Assembly: GCA_964543235.1 (NCBI GenBank)
Contig: CAZIXE010000017.1
Coordinates: 1-64,000, forward strand
Source of the DNA: JANMMJ01 sp964543235
GTDB taxonomy: Bacteria > Pseudomonadota > Alphaproteobacteria > Rhizobiales > Aestuariivirgaceae
Direction: 5' to 3'
DNA length: 64,000 nt
Shown piece by piece: positions 8,855 to 16,883 of this stretch (within the stretch, counting starts at the first letter, position 1; the number at the start of each line of letters is the position of its first letter). The notes under the pieces are model-generated. The model was given only the letters and a program-made list of their open reading frames with translations. It made no database searches and was not told where the DNA came from. Both the position numbers and the translations under genes were made by a program.

Positions 8855-10273
8855 ATGTCAACAACGTCGCGACCGGGTGCCAAAACTGGCGCATCGCCGG
8901 GGCGCGGAGCACCTCATGCCGTTCTCTCCGGGGCAATCTTGCCGACGATGCTGCGCCTGGCGCTGCCGACAGTCGCGGTGCTTGTCGTTCAAACACTGGT
9001 TGGGGTGGCAGAGACATATTTCGTCAGCTTCCTTGGTACGGACGCGCTCGCCGGAGCTGCGCTGGTCTTCCCGATTCTCATGCTCATGCAGATAATGTCG
9101 AACGGAGGGATCGGCGGTGGTGTCTCTTCCGCAGTTGCGCGGGCCTTGGGCGCCAATCGCCAAGCCGATGCTGAAGCGCTGATCTGGCATGCGGTCGTTC
9201 TCGCCTGTGCATTTGGTGTGGTTTTCATGATCGCGGCCATTCTCGGCGGACCAGCTCTCTATAGGGCGATGGGAGGAGCAGGACCAACGCTGACAGCAGC
9301 ACTCGCCTATTCCGGCATCGTGTTCGCGGGCTCCATTCCGATTTGGATTACCGCGTTATTGTCATCGGCGCTGCGCGGGGCGGGCAATGTGAAAGTGCCA
9401 GCACTCCTGATCATATTGGGCGCTTTCACTCTACTTCCGTTGTCGCCAGCGCTGATATACGGGTTTGGTCCTGTTCCGCCGTTTGGCGTTGCTGGTGCCG
9501 GGGCAGCCGTTGTCATCTACTACGTGCTCGCGGCGCTCGTGTTGATGCAGTATTTGCGATCGCCACGAAGCCTGCTCAAGCTCAAGATCGTCCCCCTTAA
9601 GCGACACTTATTCCAGGACATTCTCGGCGTTGGCTTCCTGTCTGCCATCGGCACGGTACAGGCGAACCTAACGGTGATTGCCGTCACCGCTGCCGTGGGC
9701 AGATTCGGCACGGAGGCCATTGCGGGATACAGCATCGCCTCTCGTCTTGAGTATATGCAGATACCCCTGATCTTCGGCCTCGGCACCGCTATGGTGACCA
9801 TGGTCGGCATGAATATCGGGGCCGGGCAGGAAGTGCGGGCCCGCCGTATCGCCTGGATCGGCGCCGCCATTGCTTTCGGTGTGACCGAGTTCATTGGCCT
9901 TGCGGCCGTGGCATTTCCGCATGCATGGATCGGTCTTTTCAGTAAGGATGCCAACGTGCTGGCCATAGGCACCCAGTATATTTGGACAGTCGCACCGTTC
10001 TACGGGGCCGTCGGAATTGGGTTGGCACTCTACTTTGCAAGTCAGGGTGCGAAGCGTGTCCTCCTGCCAGTCCTGGCGGGTACTGTTCGTATGATCGTCG
10101 CGGGCCTTGCTGGTTGGGCGGCTGTCGCGTGGTATGGGGCAAGCCTATCAACCGTTCTGCGGCTCAGTGCTGTAGCTGCCGTTGCCTATGGCGGTCTCAC
10201 AACAGCGTCCATTCTGTGGGGGTGGGGCCGGCGTCTCGCGAGCCAGCCGCTCGCGCAAACCTCCTCACGGTGA
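8855..10273 (+). CDS. MATE family efflux transporter
   Basis: A 472-residue multidrug and toxin extrusion protein with about twelve hydrophobic segments in two similar halves. The first half starts with the typical PTMLRLALPTVAVLVVQTLVG-like helix and SFLGTDALAGAALVFP. The second half repeats the pattern from about residue 255 (GVGFLSAIGTVQANL). The ATG at 8855 is preceded by AAGGGA. It is last in the TetR-led run and gives the locus a second, different export system beside the divergent RND pair. Confidence 0.9.
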   Translation: MSTTSRPGAKTGASPGRGAPHAVLSGAILPTMLRLALPTVAVLVVQTLVGVAETYFVSFLGTDALAGAALVFPILMLMQIMSNGGIGGGVSSAVARALGANRQADAEALIWHAVVLACAFGVVFMIAAILGGPALYRAMGGAGPTLTAALAYSGIVFAGSIPIWITALLSSALRGAGNVKVPALLIILGAFTLLPLSPALIYGFGPVPPFGVAGAGAAVVIYYVLAALVLMQYLRSPRSLLKLKIVPLKRHLFQDILGVGFLSAIGTVQANLTVIAVTAAVGRFGTEAIAGYSIASRLEYMQIPLIFGLGTAMVTMVGMNIGAGQEVRARRIAWIGAAIAFGVTEFIGLAAVAFPHAWIGLFSKDANVLAIGTQYIWTVAPFYGAVGIGLALYFASQGAKRVLLPVLAGTVRMIVAGLAGWAAVAWYGASLSTVLRLSAVAAVAYGGLTTASILWGWGRRLASQPLAQTSSR

Positions 10274-10596
10274 GGCCGCGTCCGTTCGCTTCTCCGCCAA
10301 TCGGATAAAGACCAAAACGCCGTCGAGCACATCTGCCCGCATTCTCAGATCCGGTTTGCGGCGCTCTGGTATTGATTGTCGCCACCCTACCAAAGGACGA
10401 GAAAAGCAGGGTGCAAGCCTGTGAGAGGATGTTGGATCTCAGTTTCTCCCTCTCCGCCAGTTCGGCCACTTTATGCTACTGAATTTGTTTAACTTTCTGC
10501 GCCTGCTCTTGCCCTTTGCTGAAGCTCGGTCTGGACCAACCAGAGGCATGACGCCGGCCCGGGGCGGCGGGCGATGAGGACCGCGCAGCTCCTGCT
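10274..10596. other. intergenic gap between MATE gene and sugar operon
   Basis: A 323-bp stretch where both flanking genes end, that is, a convergent 3'-3' junction. No coding signal or strong T-tailed terminator was recognised. It contains the short tRNA-like string at 10445-10459 and marks the change from the efflux/acyl cassette to the sugar locus. Confidence 0.5.
10445..10459 (+). other. possible tRNA 3'-end remnant (attachment-site-like)
   Basis: The 15-bp string TCTCCCTCTCCGCCA looks like the acceptor stem plus CCA end of alphaproteobacterial tRNA-Ser genes. No matching 5' acceptor strand, anticodon arm or T-loop precedes it, so it is not a functional tRNA. A tRNA-tail fragment could be an integration scar. 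The evidence is a short match only. Confidence 0.25.
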
Positions 10597-11721
10597 TCAG
10601 ACTGCTATCCAGCGCCCTTCCCGCGCCGATCTGGCAAAGGCATGGATCACCCGTTCGATCCCCAGGCCACGGGCAAAATCGACCTGAGCCGACGGCCGGC
10701 CCATGATCGCGTTCAGGATTTCGGCAAGCTCGATCACCTTCAGCTCGTTGAATCCCAGGCCATGGCCCGGCGCCGGGCAGAGTCTGCCATAGGCCGGGTG
10801 CGACGGCCCCGACAGAATGCGGCGAAAGCCCCGGTTGGCCGCCGGACCTTCGGCGACATAGAGATTGAGCTCGTTCATCCGTTCATTGTCGATCCACAGC
10901 ATGCCCTTCGATCCATGCACCTCGACCTTGAGGCCGTTCTTGCGCCCGTGCGCCACCCGGCTGGAGCACAACGTGCCGCGCGCGCCGTTGCGGAAACGGA
11001 CAAGGGCATGGGCAATATCCTCATTCTCGACACGGGCAGTGCGGCCGGCCTCGCCCGCCACCGGTCGTTCGGAGTGGATAGTATCCGTGACTGCGCACAG
11101 GCTGCCGATTTCTCCCACCAGCTCATGGGCGAGTGACACGAGATGGCAGGTGAGATCACCCAGCGTGCCAAGCCCCGCCTCGCTGGCCTTGAGCCGCCAC
11201 GACCAGGGCAGTGCCGGATCGGCCATATAGTCCTCATCGACACTGCCGCGGAAATCAAAGGTCTCGCCGATGACGCCCTCCCGGATCAAGGCCCTGGCAT
11301 GCTGCAGGGCCGGATTGCGCAGATAGGCATAGCCGAGCGCGGTCACCCTGCCCTTTGCGGCCGCGGCGGCCTCCGTCATTGCTTCGGCATCGGATAGCGT
11401 CAGCGCCATGGGCTTTTCGCACCAGACATGCTTGCCCGCCGCGAGTGCCGCCACCGCCATCTCGCGGTGCAGCCCGTTGGGTGACGTCACCGACACCAGC
11501 TGCACAGCCGGATCCGCGATGAGCGCCCGCCAGTCCGTTGTTGCCCGGCTGAACCCAAACTCGCCGGCCATGCGCTTTGCATGCTCCATCTCGACATCGC
11601 ACAAGACCGCGCGATCAATCGTTGGAACTTCGCCGAACACCGCTTTGACGGCGCTATAGGCCAAGGCGTGGCACTTGCCCATGAAACCCGTACCGATCAG
11701 CCCCACCCCAATACGATCCAT
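10597..11721 (-). CDS. Gfo/Idh/MocA family oxidoreductase
   Basis: A 374-residue NAD(P)-dependent sugar or inositol dehydrogenase. The N-terminal Rossmann fold has GLIGTGFMGKCHA; the EKP signature (VWCEKPMALT) lies near residue 103; the C-terminal half is the alpha/beta substrate domain. The ATG at 11721 has AGGGGGAA upstream and follows the deacetylase stop by one base. It is last of six co-directional genes with a sugar importer, so it probably oxidises the imported polyol or a derivative. It is the MocA-class member of this locus. Confidence 0.88.
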   Translation of the reverse strand: MDRIGVGLIGTGFMGKCHALAYSAVKAVFGEVPTIDRAVLCDVEMEHAKRMAGEFGFSRATTDWRALIADPAVQLVSVTSPNGLHREMAVAALAAGKHVWCEKPMALTLSDAEAMTEAAAAAKGRVTALGYAYLRNPALQHARALIREGVIGETFDFRGSVDEDYMADPALPWSWRLKASEAGLGTLGDLTCHLVSLAHELVGEIGSLCAVTDTIHSERPVAGEAGRTARVENEDIAHALVRFRNGARGTLCSSRVAHGRKNGLKVEVHGSKGMLWIDNERMNELNLYVAEGPAANRGFRRILSGPSHPAYGRLCPAPGHGLGFNELKVIELAEILNAIMGRPSAQVDFARGLGIERVIHAFARSAREGRWIAV

Positions 11722-11722
11722 T

Positions 11723-12622
11723 TCAGTTCCCCCTGCCCAGCCCCAGCTCATCGGCTGCCAGGCGTGCCCGCAACTCGTCCCTGAGCTTCCGCATGCCGAT
11801 CACTTCGAGTTCCTGCCCAGCGAACCAGCGGCGAAAAGAGTCCGACTTCAGAATCCCGTATTCGGCGGTGCGGATATGGTGCAGGTCCACGTCAATGGCG
11901 TCGATTTCGCCGGGGCAGGTCGGATGCAAAGCCAGAAAACTATGGCCCGGCCCGATGGTGCCGATCATCTGCCTGTAGGTCTCAGCAGCCGGCTCGCCCT
12001 CATGCCATGGCGTCTCGATGATCTGATCGAACAGCTGGAAGCCGGACGCAGCTGCAAATTCTGCGTGGCGGGCATAGTCCTCGGCTCTGACACCGGCCAT
12101 GTTGTGCAGTCCGCCATAGGTTGAGAGTTCGCGTGTGATCAGGATCGGAAGTCGATAGTCACGGCCGATCCTGATGTAGATGTCACAGAATTCCGGCATC
12201 AGCACCGTTCCTGCATGATCGTCGAGGTGGGTGACGTCGATGCCGCAAGCCAACGCAGCATCGACTTGGGCCCGCAGTTCGGTCTCAACGGCCTCGCGGC
12301 TGGCATACGCCCGCACCAGCGCCGGCGACGCATGGAAATACCCGCAGTCGTCCGTAAGCCCCGCAGACGTCGGCGGCGCCGTCATGGGGCGCCACTTGTA
12401 GCGGCGCATTTCGCTGGTCAGGGTCAGATGAACGCCGATGTCCAGCGACGGTGTGGTGATGGCCATCTCGCAGGTCTCGGCGAACCACGGGCATGGGGGC
12501 ATCACCGATCCCGAGCTGCACACACCGAGCCGCCACAATTCGGCAAAGGCCCGGTTGGCGCCATGGCTCATGCCGAGATCGTCAGCGTGGATGACTACCC
12601 GTCTCTCGCCGGCCGCGGTCAT
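11723..12622 (-). CDS. ChbG/HpnK (YdjC-like) family deacetylase
   Basis: A 299-residue carbohydrate deacetylase-like protein. The start VVIHADDLGMSHGANRAF is the Asp-Asp metal/catalytic motif of the YdjC/ChbG fold. GVHLTLTSEMRRYKWRP supplies the next His, and THLDDHAGTVLMPEF and LHPTCPGEID later metal-site segments. Family members remove N-acetyl groups from diacetylchitobiose-type or related substrates. It sits one base from both neighbours in the importer operon, suggesting that an N-acyl amino sugar or amino polyol is handled here (inference). Confidence 0.85.
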   Translation of the reverse strand: MTAAGERRVVIHADDLGMSHGANRAFAELWRLGVCSSGSVMPPCPWFAETCEMAITTPSLDIGVHLTLTSEMRRYKWRPMTAPPTSAGLTDDCGYFHASPALVRAYASREAVETELRAQVDAALACGIDVTHLDDHAGTVLMPEFCDIYIRIGRDYRLPILITRELSTYGGLHNMAGVRAEDYARHAEFAAASGFQLFDQIIETPWHEGEPAAETYRQMIGTIGPGHSFLALHPTCPGEIDAIDVDLHHIRTAEYGILKSDSFRRWFAGQELEVIGMRKLRDELRARLAADELGLGRGN

Positions 12623-12623
12623 C

Positions 12624-13418
12624 CTACCTGATCGTCTCCAGCAGGCGCTCGATTTCCTGTTCGACCGCCGTCATGTCTTCGCCACCCGACATGATCGACA
12701 GCACCTCATCGCGCGTGATCTCGGACTTGCGGTAAGTGCCCTGGCTGGTGCCGCGGTTGAGCAGCGTGAACACATCGCCCACCGGATAGGCATGGCGGAT
12801 GTTGTGGGTGATGAAGATCACCGCAAGCCCGCGCAGTCTCGCCTCGATGACAAATTTGAGCACCATGGCCGCCTGGTGCACGCCGAGCGCCGATGTCGGC
12901 TCGTCGAGAATCAGTACGCGCGCCCCGAAATGGATGGCCCGCGCGATCGCCACCGATTGGCGCTCGCCGCCCGACAGCGTGCCCACCGCCTGGGTCGGAT
13001 CGCGCACCTGGATGCCGACATCTGCCATGGCCTGCCGCGCGATGCTGTTTGCCAGTTCCTTGTCGAATCGCCGCAACGGAAACACGCCTTTCACCGGCTC
13101 GCGGCCCAGAAAGAAATTGCGGGCAATGCTCATGAGCGGAATGAGTCCAAGATCTTGGAACACGGTAGCGACCCCGTACTCGGCAGCATCGCGTGGGCTG
13201 CGGAACGCCACCTCCTTGCCGGCCACCAGGATCCTGCCTTCGCTCGGCCGGTAGACACCGGACAGAATCTTGATGAGCGTCGACTTGCCCGCGCCGTTGT
13301 CGCCGAGGAGGCAGTGAACTTCGCCCGGAAAGACCTTCATGTCGATGTTGTTGAGGGCAATCACCGACCCGAAGCGCTTGCTCACGCCGGCGAGTTCGAT
13401 CGCAGGGACATTCGTCAC
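12624..13418 (-). CDS. sugar ABC transporter ATP-binding protein
   Basis: A 264-residue single-domain ATPase of the carbohydrate (CUT2-like, FrcA/RbsA) type: Walker A GDNGAGKST near residue 40, signature TLSGGERQSVAIARA, Walker B VLILDEPTSALG and switch His in FITHNIRHAY. CUT2 systems usually have a duplicated ATPase, and this short form matches the FrcA class. Its start overlaps the permease stop by 4 nt (ATGA). It energises import with the permease and binding protein just upstream in the operon. Confidence 0.92.
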   Translation of the reverse strand: MTNVPAIELAGVSKRFGSVIALNNIDMKVFPGEVHCLLGDNGAGKSTLIKILSGVYRPSEGRILVAGKEVAFRSPRDAAEYGVATVFQDLGLIPLMSIARNFFLGREPVKGVFPLRRFDKELANSIARQAMADVGIQVRDPTQAVGTLSGGERQSVAIARAIHFGARVLILDEPTSALGVHQAAMVLKFVIEARLRGLAVIFITHNIRHAYPVGDVFTLLNRGTSQGTYRKSEITRDEVLSIMSGGEDMTAVEQEIERLLETIR

Positions 13419-14566
13419 GGCGACGTCCTCTCGCCCAACGCCTTGGCGCGGGTATAGTTGTTCACCAGCACTGCCATGAGTATGACGATCCCCAGGAACA
13501 CTTTGAACCAGTCAGTGTCGATGCCGGTGTAGAAGATCCCCATTTGCACCAGGCCGAAGATCAGCGCGCCAAGCGCCGCACCATAGATGGTGCCATAGCC
13601 GCCCGTGAGCAGTACGCCGCCTACCACCACGGCAATGATCGCCTCGAATTCTTTCAGCATGCCGCGTACCGTGTCGGCGGAACCTGCTTCCATCACCTGT
13701 ATGGTCGCCATCAGCGTGGCGGCACAGGCCGTAGCGATGAACAGCGTGATCTTGACCCGGGCCACCGGCACGCCGACATTGCGCGCCACCACGGGATCGC
13801 CGCCCGATGCATAGATCCAATTGCCGAACCGTGTTTCGGTGAGGATCCAACCGGCAAGCGCGGTGATTGCCAGCCACCAGACGATCGACATCGGAATGCC
13901 CGGGACGAAGGGCACGCCGTTCGATTTGACGGCAATCCAGCCGAGATCGCCCATCCACTGGAACAGGCCGGTAAGCACATGACCGTTGAACAGGCTCGCC
14001 GTCCAGGGATCCGCCACACCATCCAGGATATAGGGGATCTGGGTCCGGCCGGTGACGGCGCGGGTGATGCCGATCGACAGACCGCGCAGGATAAAGAGCG
14101 AAGCCAATGTCACAATGAACGACGGCAACCTGGTCTTGACCGTTATGAGGCCGTTGAGATAGCCGACCATAACGGCCGCCGCGAAGGCTGTGCCGATACC
14201 GGCCCAAAGCGGAAATCCCAGGTACTTGACAGTGAGTCCGATGACGATTCCGGCAAACCCGATCATCGAGCCGATCGACAGGTCGAATTCACCGGCAATG
14301 ATCAGTAGCGCCACCGCAGCTGCAAGAATGCCGAGCTCGGCCGCGAGCGTCAGGAAGGTCATCGCCCCTTGCAGCGAGTAGAGCGACCCCGCCCCTGGCA
14401 ACAGCGCGAAAATGACGGCGGTGGCGATGAGGCCGCAGGCGACCCCGGATTCGGGGCGGCGCAGCAGGCGCGTCATCCAGCTGGTGCTGGCAAGCCTCTC
14501 GTCTGTTTGCCGTTTCGACTTGGGCGTGAGTGACTTGAGGGGTGACGTTTCGTTCGTCGTCGTCAT
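13415..14566 (-). CDS. sugar ABC transporter permease (CUT2/RbsC-like)
   Basis: A 383-residue polytopic membrane protein. The family block GEFDLSIGSMIGFAGIVIG appears near residue 112, and RFGNWIYASGGDPVVARNVGVPVARVK is the cytoplasmic coupling loop, followed by GGVLLTGGYGTIYGAALG. The N-terminal 35 residues are polar and cytosolic. The start ATG lies at the end of a 72-bp gap from the binding-protein gene. It forms a homodimeric channel with the adjacent ATPase. Confidence 0.92.
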   Translation of the reverse strand: MTTTNETSPLKSLTPKSKRQTDERLASTSWMTRLLRRPESGVACGLIATAVIFALLPGAGSLYSLQGAMTFLTLAAELGILAAAVALLIIAGEFDLSIGSMIGFAGIVIGLTVKYLGFPLWAGIGTAFAAAVMVGYLNGLITVKTRLPSFIVTLASLFILRGLSIGITRAVTGRTQIPYILDGVADPWTASLFNGHVLTGLFQWMGDLGWIAVKSNGVPFVPGIPMSIVWWLAITALAGWILTETRFGNWIYASGGDPVVARNVGVPVARVKITLFIATACAATLMATIQVMEAGSADTVRGMLKEFEAIIAVVVGGVLLTGGYGTIYGAALGALIFGLVQMGIFYTGIDTDWFKVFLGIVILMAVLVNNYTRAKALGERTSP

Positions 14567-14638
14567 GCCGTTCCGCTCCGCGCTGAAGCCCGGACTGCGG
14601 CGAAGGCGGCCGTGCTGCCTCCGCCGCGCAGAAGCGTA

Positions 14639-15607
14639 CTACCGTATGCCTTGTTTCGATAGCGCCAGCACGCCCTTCGCCTTTTCCGGCGTGTCGATGA
14701 ACAACGGACCCGTATAGATGTTGTTCTGGATCCAGAAACCGTGAGTGGCATTCTCGACCAGCGCAATGACGGGCAGGTAGCCCATCAGATACTGCTGCCC
14801 GTCAATACCGAAGCCCATCTCCCCGGCCGCCACGGATTCGAGAATCTCAGGCCCGAGGTCATAGGTATAGAGCTTCAGCTTGCCGAACAGCTCATTGTCC
14901 TTGAAGTGCTTGATCAGTGGGTTGGCCGAGGCCGTGCCGGTGGCAAAGACCGCCTGGATGTCGGCGTGCGAAGCCAGATAGGCCTCGACCCGGCGCGCCA
15001 CGTCGGCGGGCTCCTGCGACACCGCGACGACTTCCGAACTGCCGCCGGATTTCGCCAGCCCGTCATTGATTCCCTGGCAGCGCTCGTCGAGACTGAGATT
15101 GCCGACCTCATGGTTGATGCAGGCAACCTTCAGGATGCCCTCTTTGGCCAGCCTCTCGCCCGCACGGATTCCCGCCTGATATTCCGACGTCGTGCCCACA
15201 TAGAGCTGCACGCCGATGCTCTCGCCTTGCTTTTCGCCAGAGTCGATGTTGATGACCGGGATGTTCGCTGCAAGCGCGCCTTCGATGGCACCCTTCAGGG
15301 CGTCGAGATCGGGGATCGAAACAACCAGACCGTCAGGCTTGGTTGCGGCCGCAGCTTCGATGAGGCGGGCTTGCTCGACACTGTCGAAGACCTGCGGCGC
15401 AATGTACTGGACCTGTGCGCCCGTGAGCGCAGCCGCATCATCGACTCCGCGTTTTACCACCGACCAGTAGGCATCGGAAGCCGCACCGTGAACGACGACC
15501 GAGATCTTCACGTCCTTGGCTTCCTTGAGACCTTCTGCCTGCGCTCCAAGGATCAGGCAGCCGAATGCGGCAACGGCCGCAATCGCCGTTCCAATCAGAT
15601 TTCGCAT
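14639..15607 (-). CDS. sugar ABC transporter substrate-binding protein (RbsB/MocB-like)
   Basis: A 322-residue periplasmic binding protein with a Sec signal peptide (MRNLIGTAIAAVAAFGCLILGAQA, cleavage after about 24). The mature part starts ISVVVHGAASDAYWSVVKRGVDDAA, the type I periplasmic fold of ribose/inositol binders; INIDSGEKQGESIGVQLYVG is a ligand-contact region. The ATG at 15607 follows CAGGAGG ideally; upstream in-frame codons are not credible. The ligand is not determined; inositol-like compounds fit the neighbouring IolE/MocC-type gene. Confidence 0.92.
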   Translation of the reverse strand: MRNLIGTAIAAVAAFGCLILGAQAEGLKEAKDVKISVVVHGAASDAYWSVVKRGVDDAAALTGAQVQYIAPQVFDSVEQARLIEAAAATKPDGLVVSIPDLDALKGAIEGALAANIPVINIDSGEKQGESIGVQLYVGTTSEYQAGIRAGERLAKEGILKVACINHEVGNLSLDERCQGINDGLAKSGGSSEVVAVSQEPADVARRVEAYLASHADIQAVFATGTASANPLIKHFKDNELFGKLKLYTYDLGPEILESVAAGEMGFGIDGQQYLMGYLPVIALVENATHGFWIQNNIYTGPLFIDTPEKAKGVLALSKQGIR

Positions 15608-15732
15608 TTGTTTCCTCCTGTTGTCTTGCTGCCCCACGCAGAAAACACGCGGGCAGACCAGTTGCCCCTGACGACGCGATCGATCAGCGTCGGCACTGGT
15701 TCCTTGGGGATGCGCTTCACAGCAGTCATCCT

Positions 15733-16632
15733 TCAACTTTTTACCACAAAGCCCGCTTCCCTCGCCATGCGCACCAGGTTCTTGAAGCCCAGTTTCGCAT
15801 AGGTCAGCGGGTGTGCCTTGGCGGGGTCCTGCTCGGCCTCGACCACCAGCCAACCGGCATAGCCATTGTCGGCCAGCACCTTGAGAATTGCCGGATAATC
15901 AATGAAACCGTCACCGGGCACCGTGAAAATACCCTCCATCACCGCAGCCATGAAACTCATGTCGCGCGCGCGTGCGCGCTCGAGCACTGCCTTGCGCGCA
16001 TCCTTGCAGTGAACATGGACAATGCGTCTGGCATGCGCCTTGACCAGCGCCAGCGGATTGCCCCCCGAAAATGCCGAGTGGCCGGTGTCGTAGAGGAGGC
16101 CGACGGCTTCCCCGGTGTGCCGCATCAGCAGGCCCACCTCCGCGTCGGTCTCGACAATGGTACCCATGTGATGGTGGAAAGCCATTCTCACACCGAACTC
16201 TGCCATGCGCTCGGCAAGCGTAGTCAGCTTGCGTCCGTAGGCCGGCCACTCATCGGCGGCAAGAACCGGCCGCTGCGAAATCGGCGACCAGATGGCGCCG
16301 TGGCGGCCGCGCGACGTGTCGGCATAGACGACATGGCGGCAACCCATGTCCTTGAGCAGTTGCAAGTGGGGGCCAATGGCATCCATCTCCTCAGCCACTT
16401 CCTTCTCATCGCAGCGCCCGTCGTACCAGCCCGAGACAAGGTCAAGACTGAAACGCTGCATGATGGGCCTGAGTTCCGCTGCATGGCGCGGGAACTTGCC
16501 ACCCAGCTCGCTGCCGGCATAGCCCGCCTCTCTGGTCTCGCTCAGGCAGGTTTCGAGCGCTGTGTCGCCTCCCAGTTCCGGCACATCGTCGTTGGTCCAG
16601 GTGATGGGATTGATGCCGATCCTCACCGTCAT
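15733..16632 (-). CDS. IolE/MocC-like sugar phosphate isomerase/epimerase family protein
   Basis: A 299-residue TIM-barrel enzyme of the AP-endonuclease-2/xylose-isomerase-like fold. Landmarks close to inosose dehydratase (IolE) are GINPITWTNDDVPELGGDT at the N-terminus, YAGSELGGKFPR, the metal-site segments FHHHMGT and LYDTGHSAFSGG, HVHCKDAR, and the C-terminal EAEQDPAKAHPLTYAKLG. IolE dehydrates 2-keto-myo-inositol, and MocC of rhizopine catabolism is a relative. The ATG at 16632 begins directly before the conserved strand; an ATG 13 codons upstream adds an atypical leader. It is first in the importer operon and divergent from a MocR-type regulator. Confidence 0.85.
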   Translation of the reverse strand: MTVRIGINPITWTNDDVPELGGDTALETCLSETREAGYAGSELGGKFPRHAAELRPIMQRFSLDLVSGWYDGRCDEKEVAEEMDAIGPHLQLLKDMGCRHVVYADTSRGRHGAIWSPISQRPVLAADEWPAYGRKLTTLAERMAEFGVRMAFHHHMGTIVETDAEVGLLMRHTGEAVGLLYDTGHSAFSGGNPLALVKAHARRIVHVHCKDARKAVLERARARDMSFMAAVMEGIFTVPGDGFIDYPAILKVLADNGYAGWLVVEAEQDPAKAHPLTYAKLGFKNLVRMAREAGFVVKS

Positions 16633-16711
16633 GGCGGGGCCCCATTGGCTCGCCGCAATGCCGCTGCGCACGGCCGGGCGGAAGCGCGGAGCAGCCGCAT
16701 ACCCTCACAAG

Positions 16712-16734
16712 CATCCCCCGCATGGTCGGGGATG
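16712..16734. promoter_or_regulatory. inverted repeat in the divergent promoter region
   Basis: CATCCCC (16712-16718) and GGGGATG (16728-16734) form a perfect 7-bp dyad with a 9-bp spacer in the 251-bp gap between the IolE-like gene and the MocR-type gene. GAACCA also occurs twice (16852-16857 and 16876-16881), a direct-repeat pattern reminiscent of MocR-family operators. Either could be the regulator site; binding is inferred only. Confidence 0.4.
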
Positions 16735-16883
16735 GTGCATCCTTCGGGCCTTCGCATTTCCCGGCTTACTTCGCCAGCGCTGTGCATGTCCGTTGTTCCG
16801 GTTGCAGCGTTGCAAGGTGCTCACGATAGAGGCAAAGTGGTCATCACGACAGAACCAGTCTTCTGCAATTTTTGGGAACCACT

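Noticed and set aside
10430..10470. A functional tRNA-Ser gene
   Set aside because: Only the last 15 bp resemble a tRNA; no acceptor 5' strand, D-arm, anticodon arm or T-loop could be folded.
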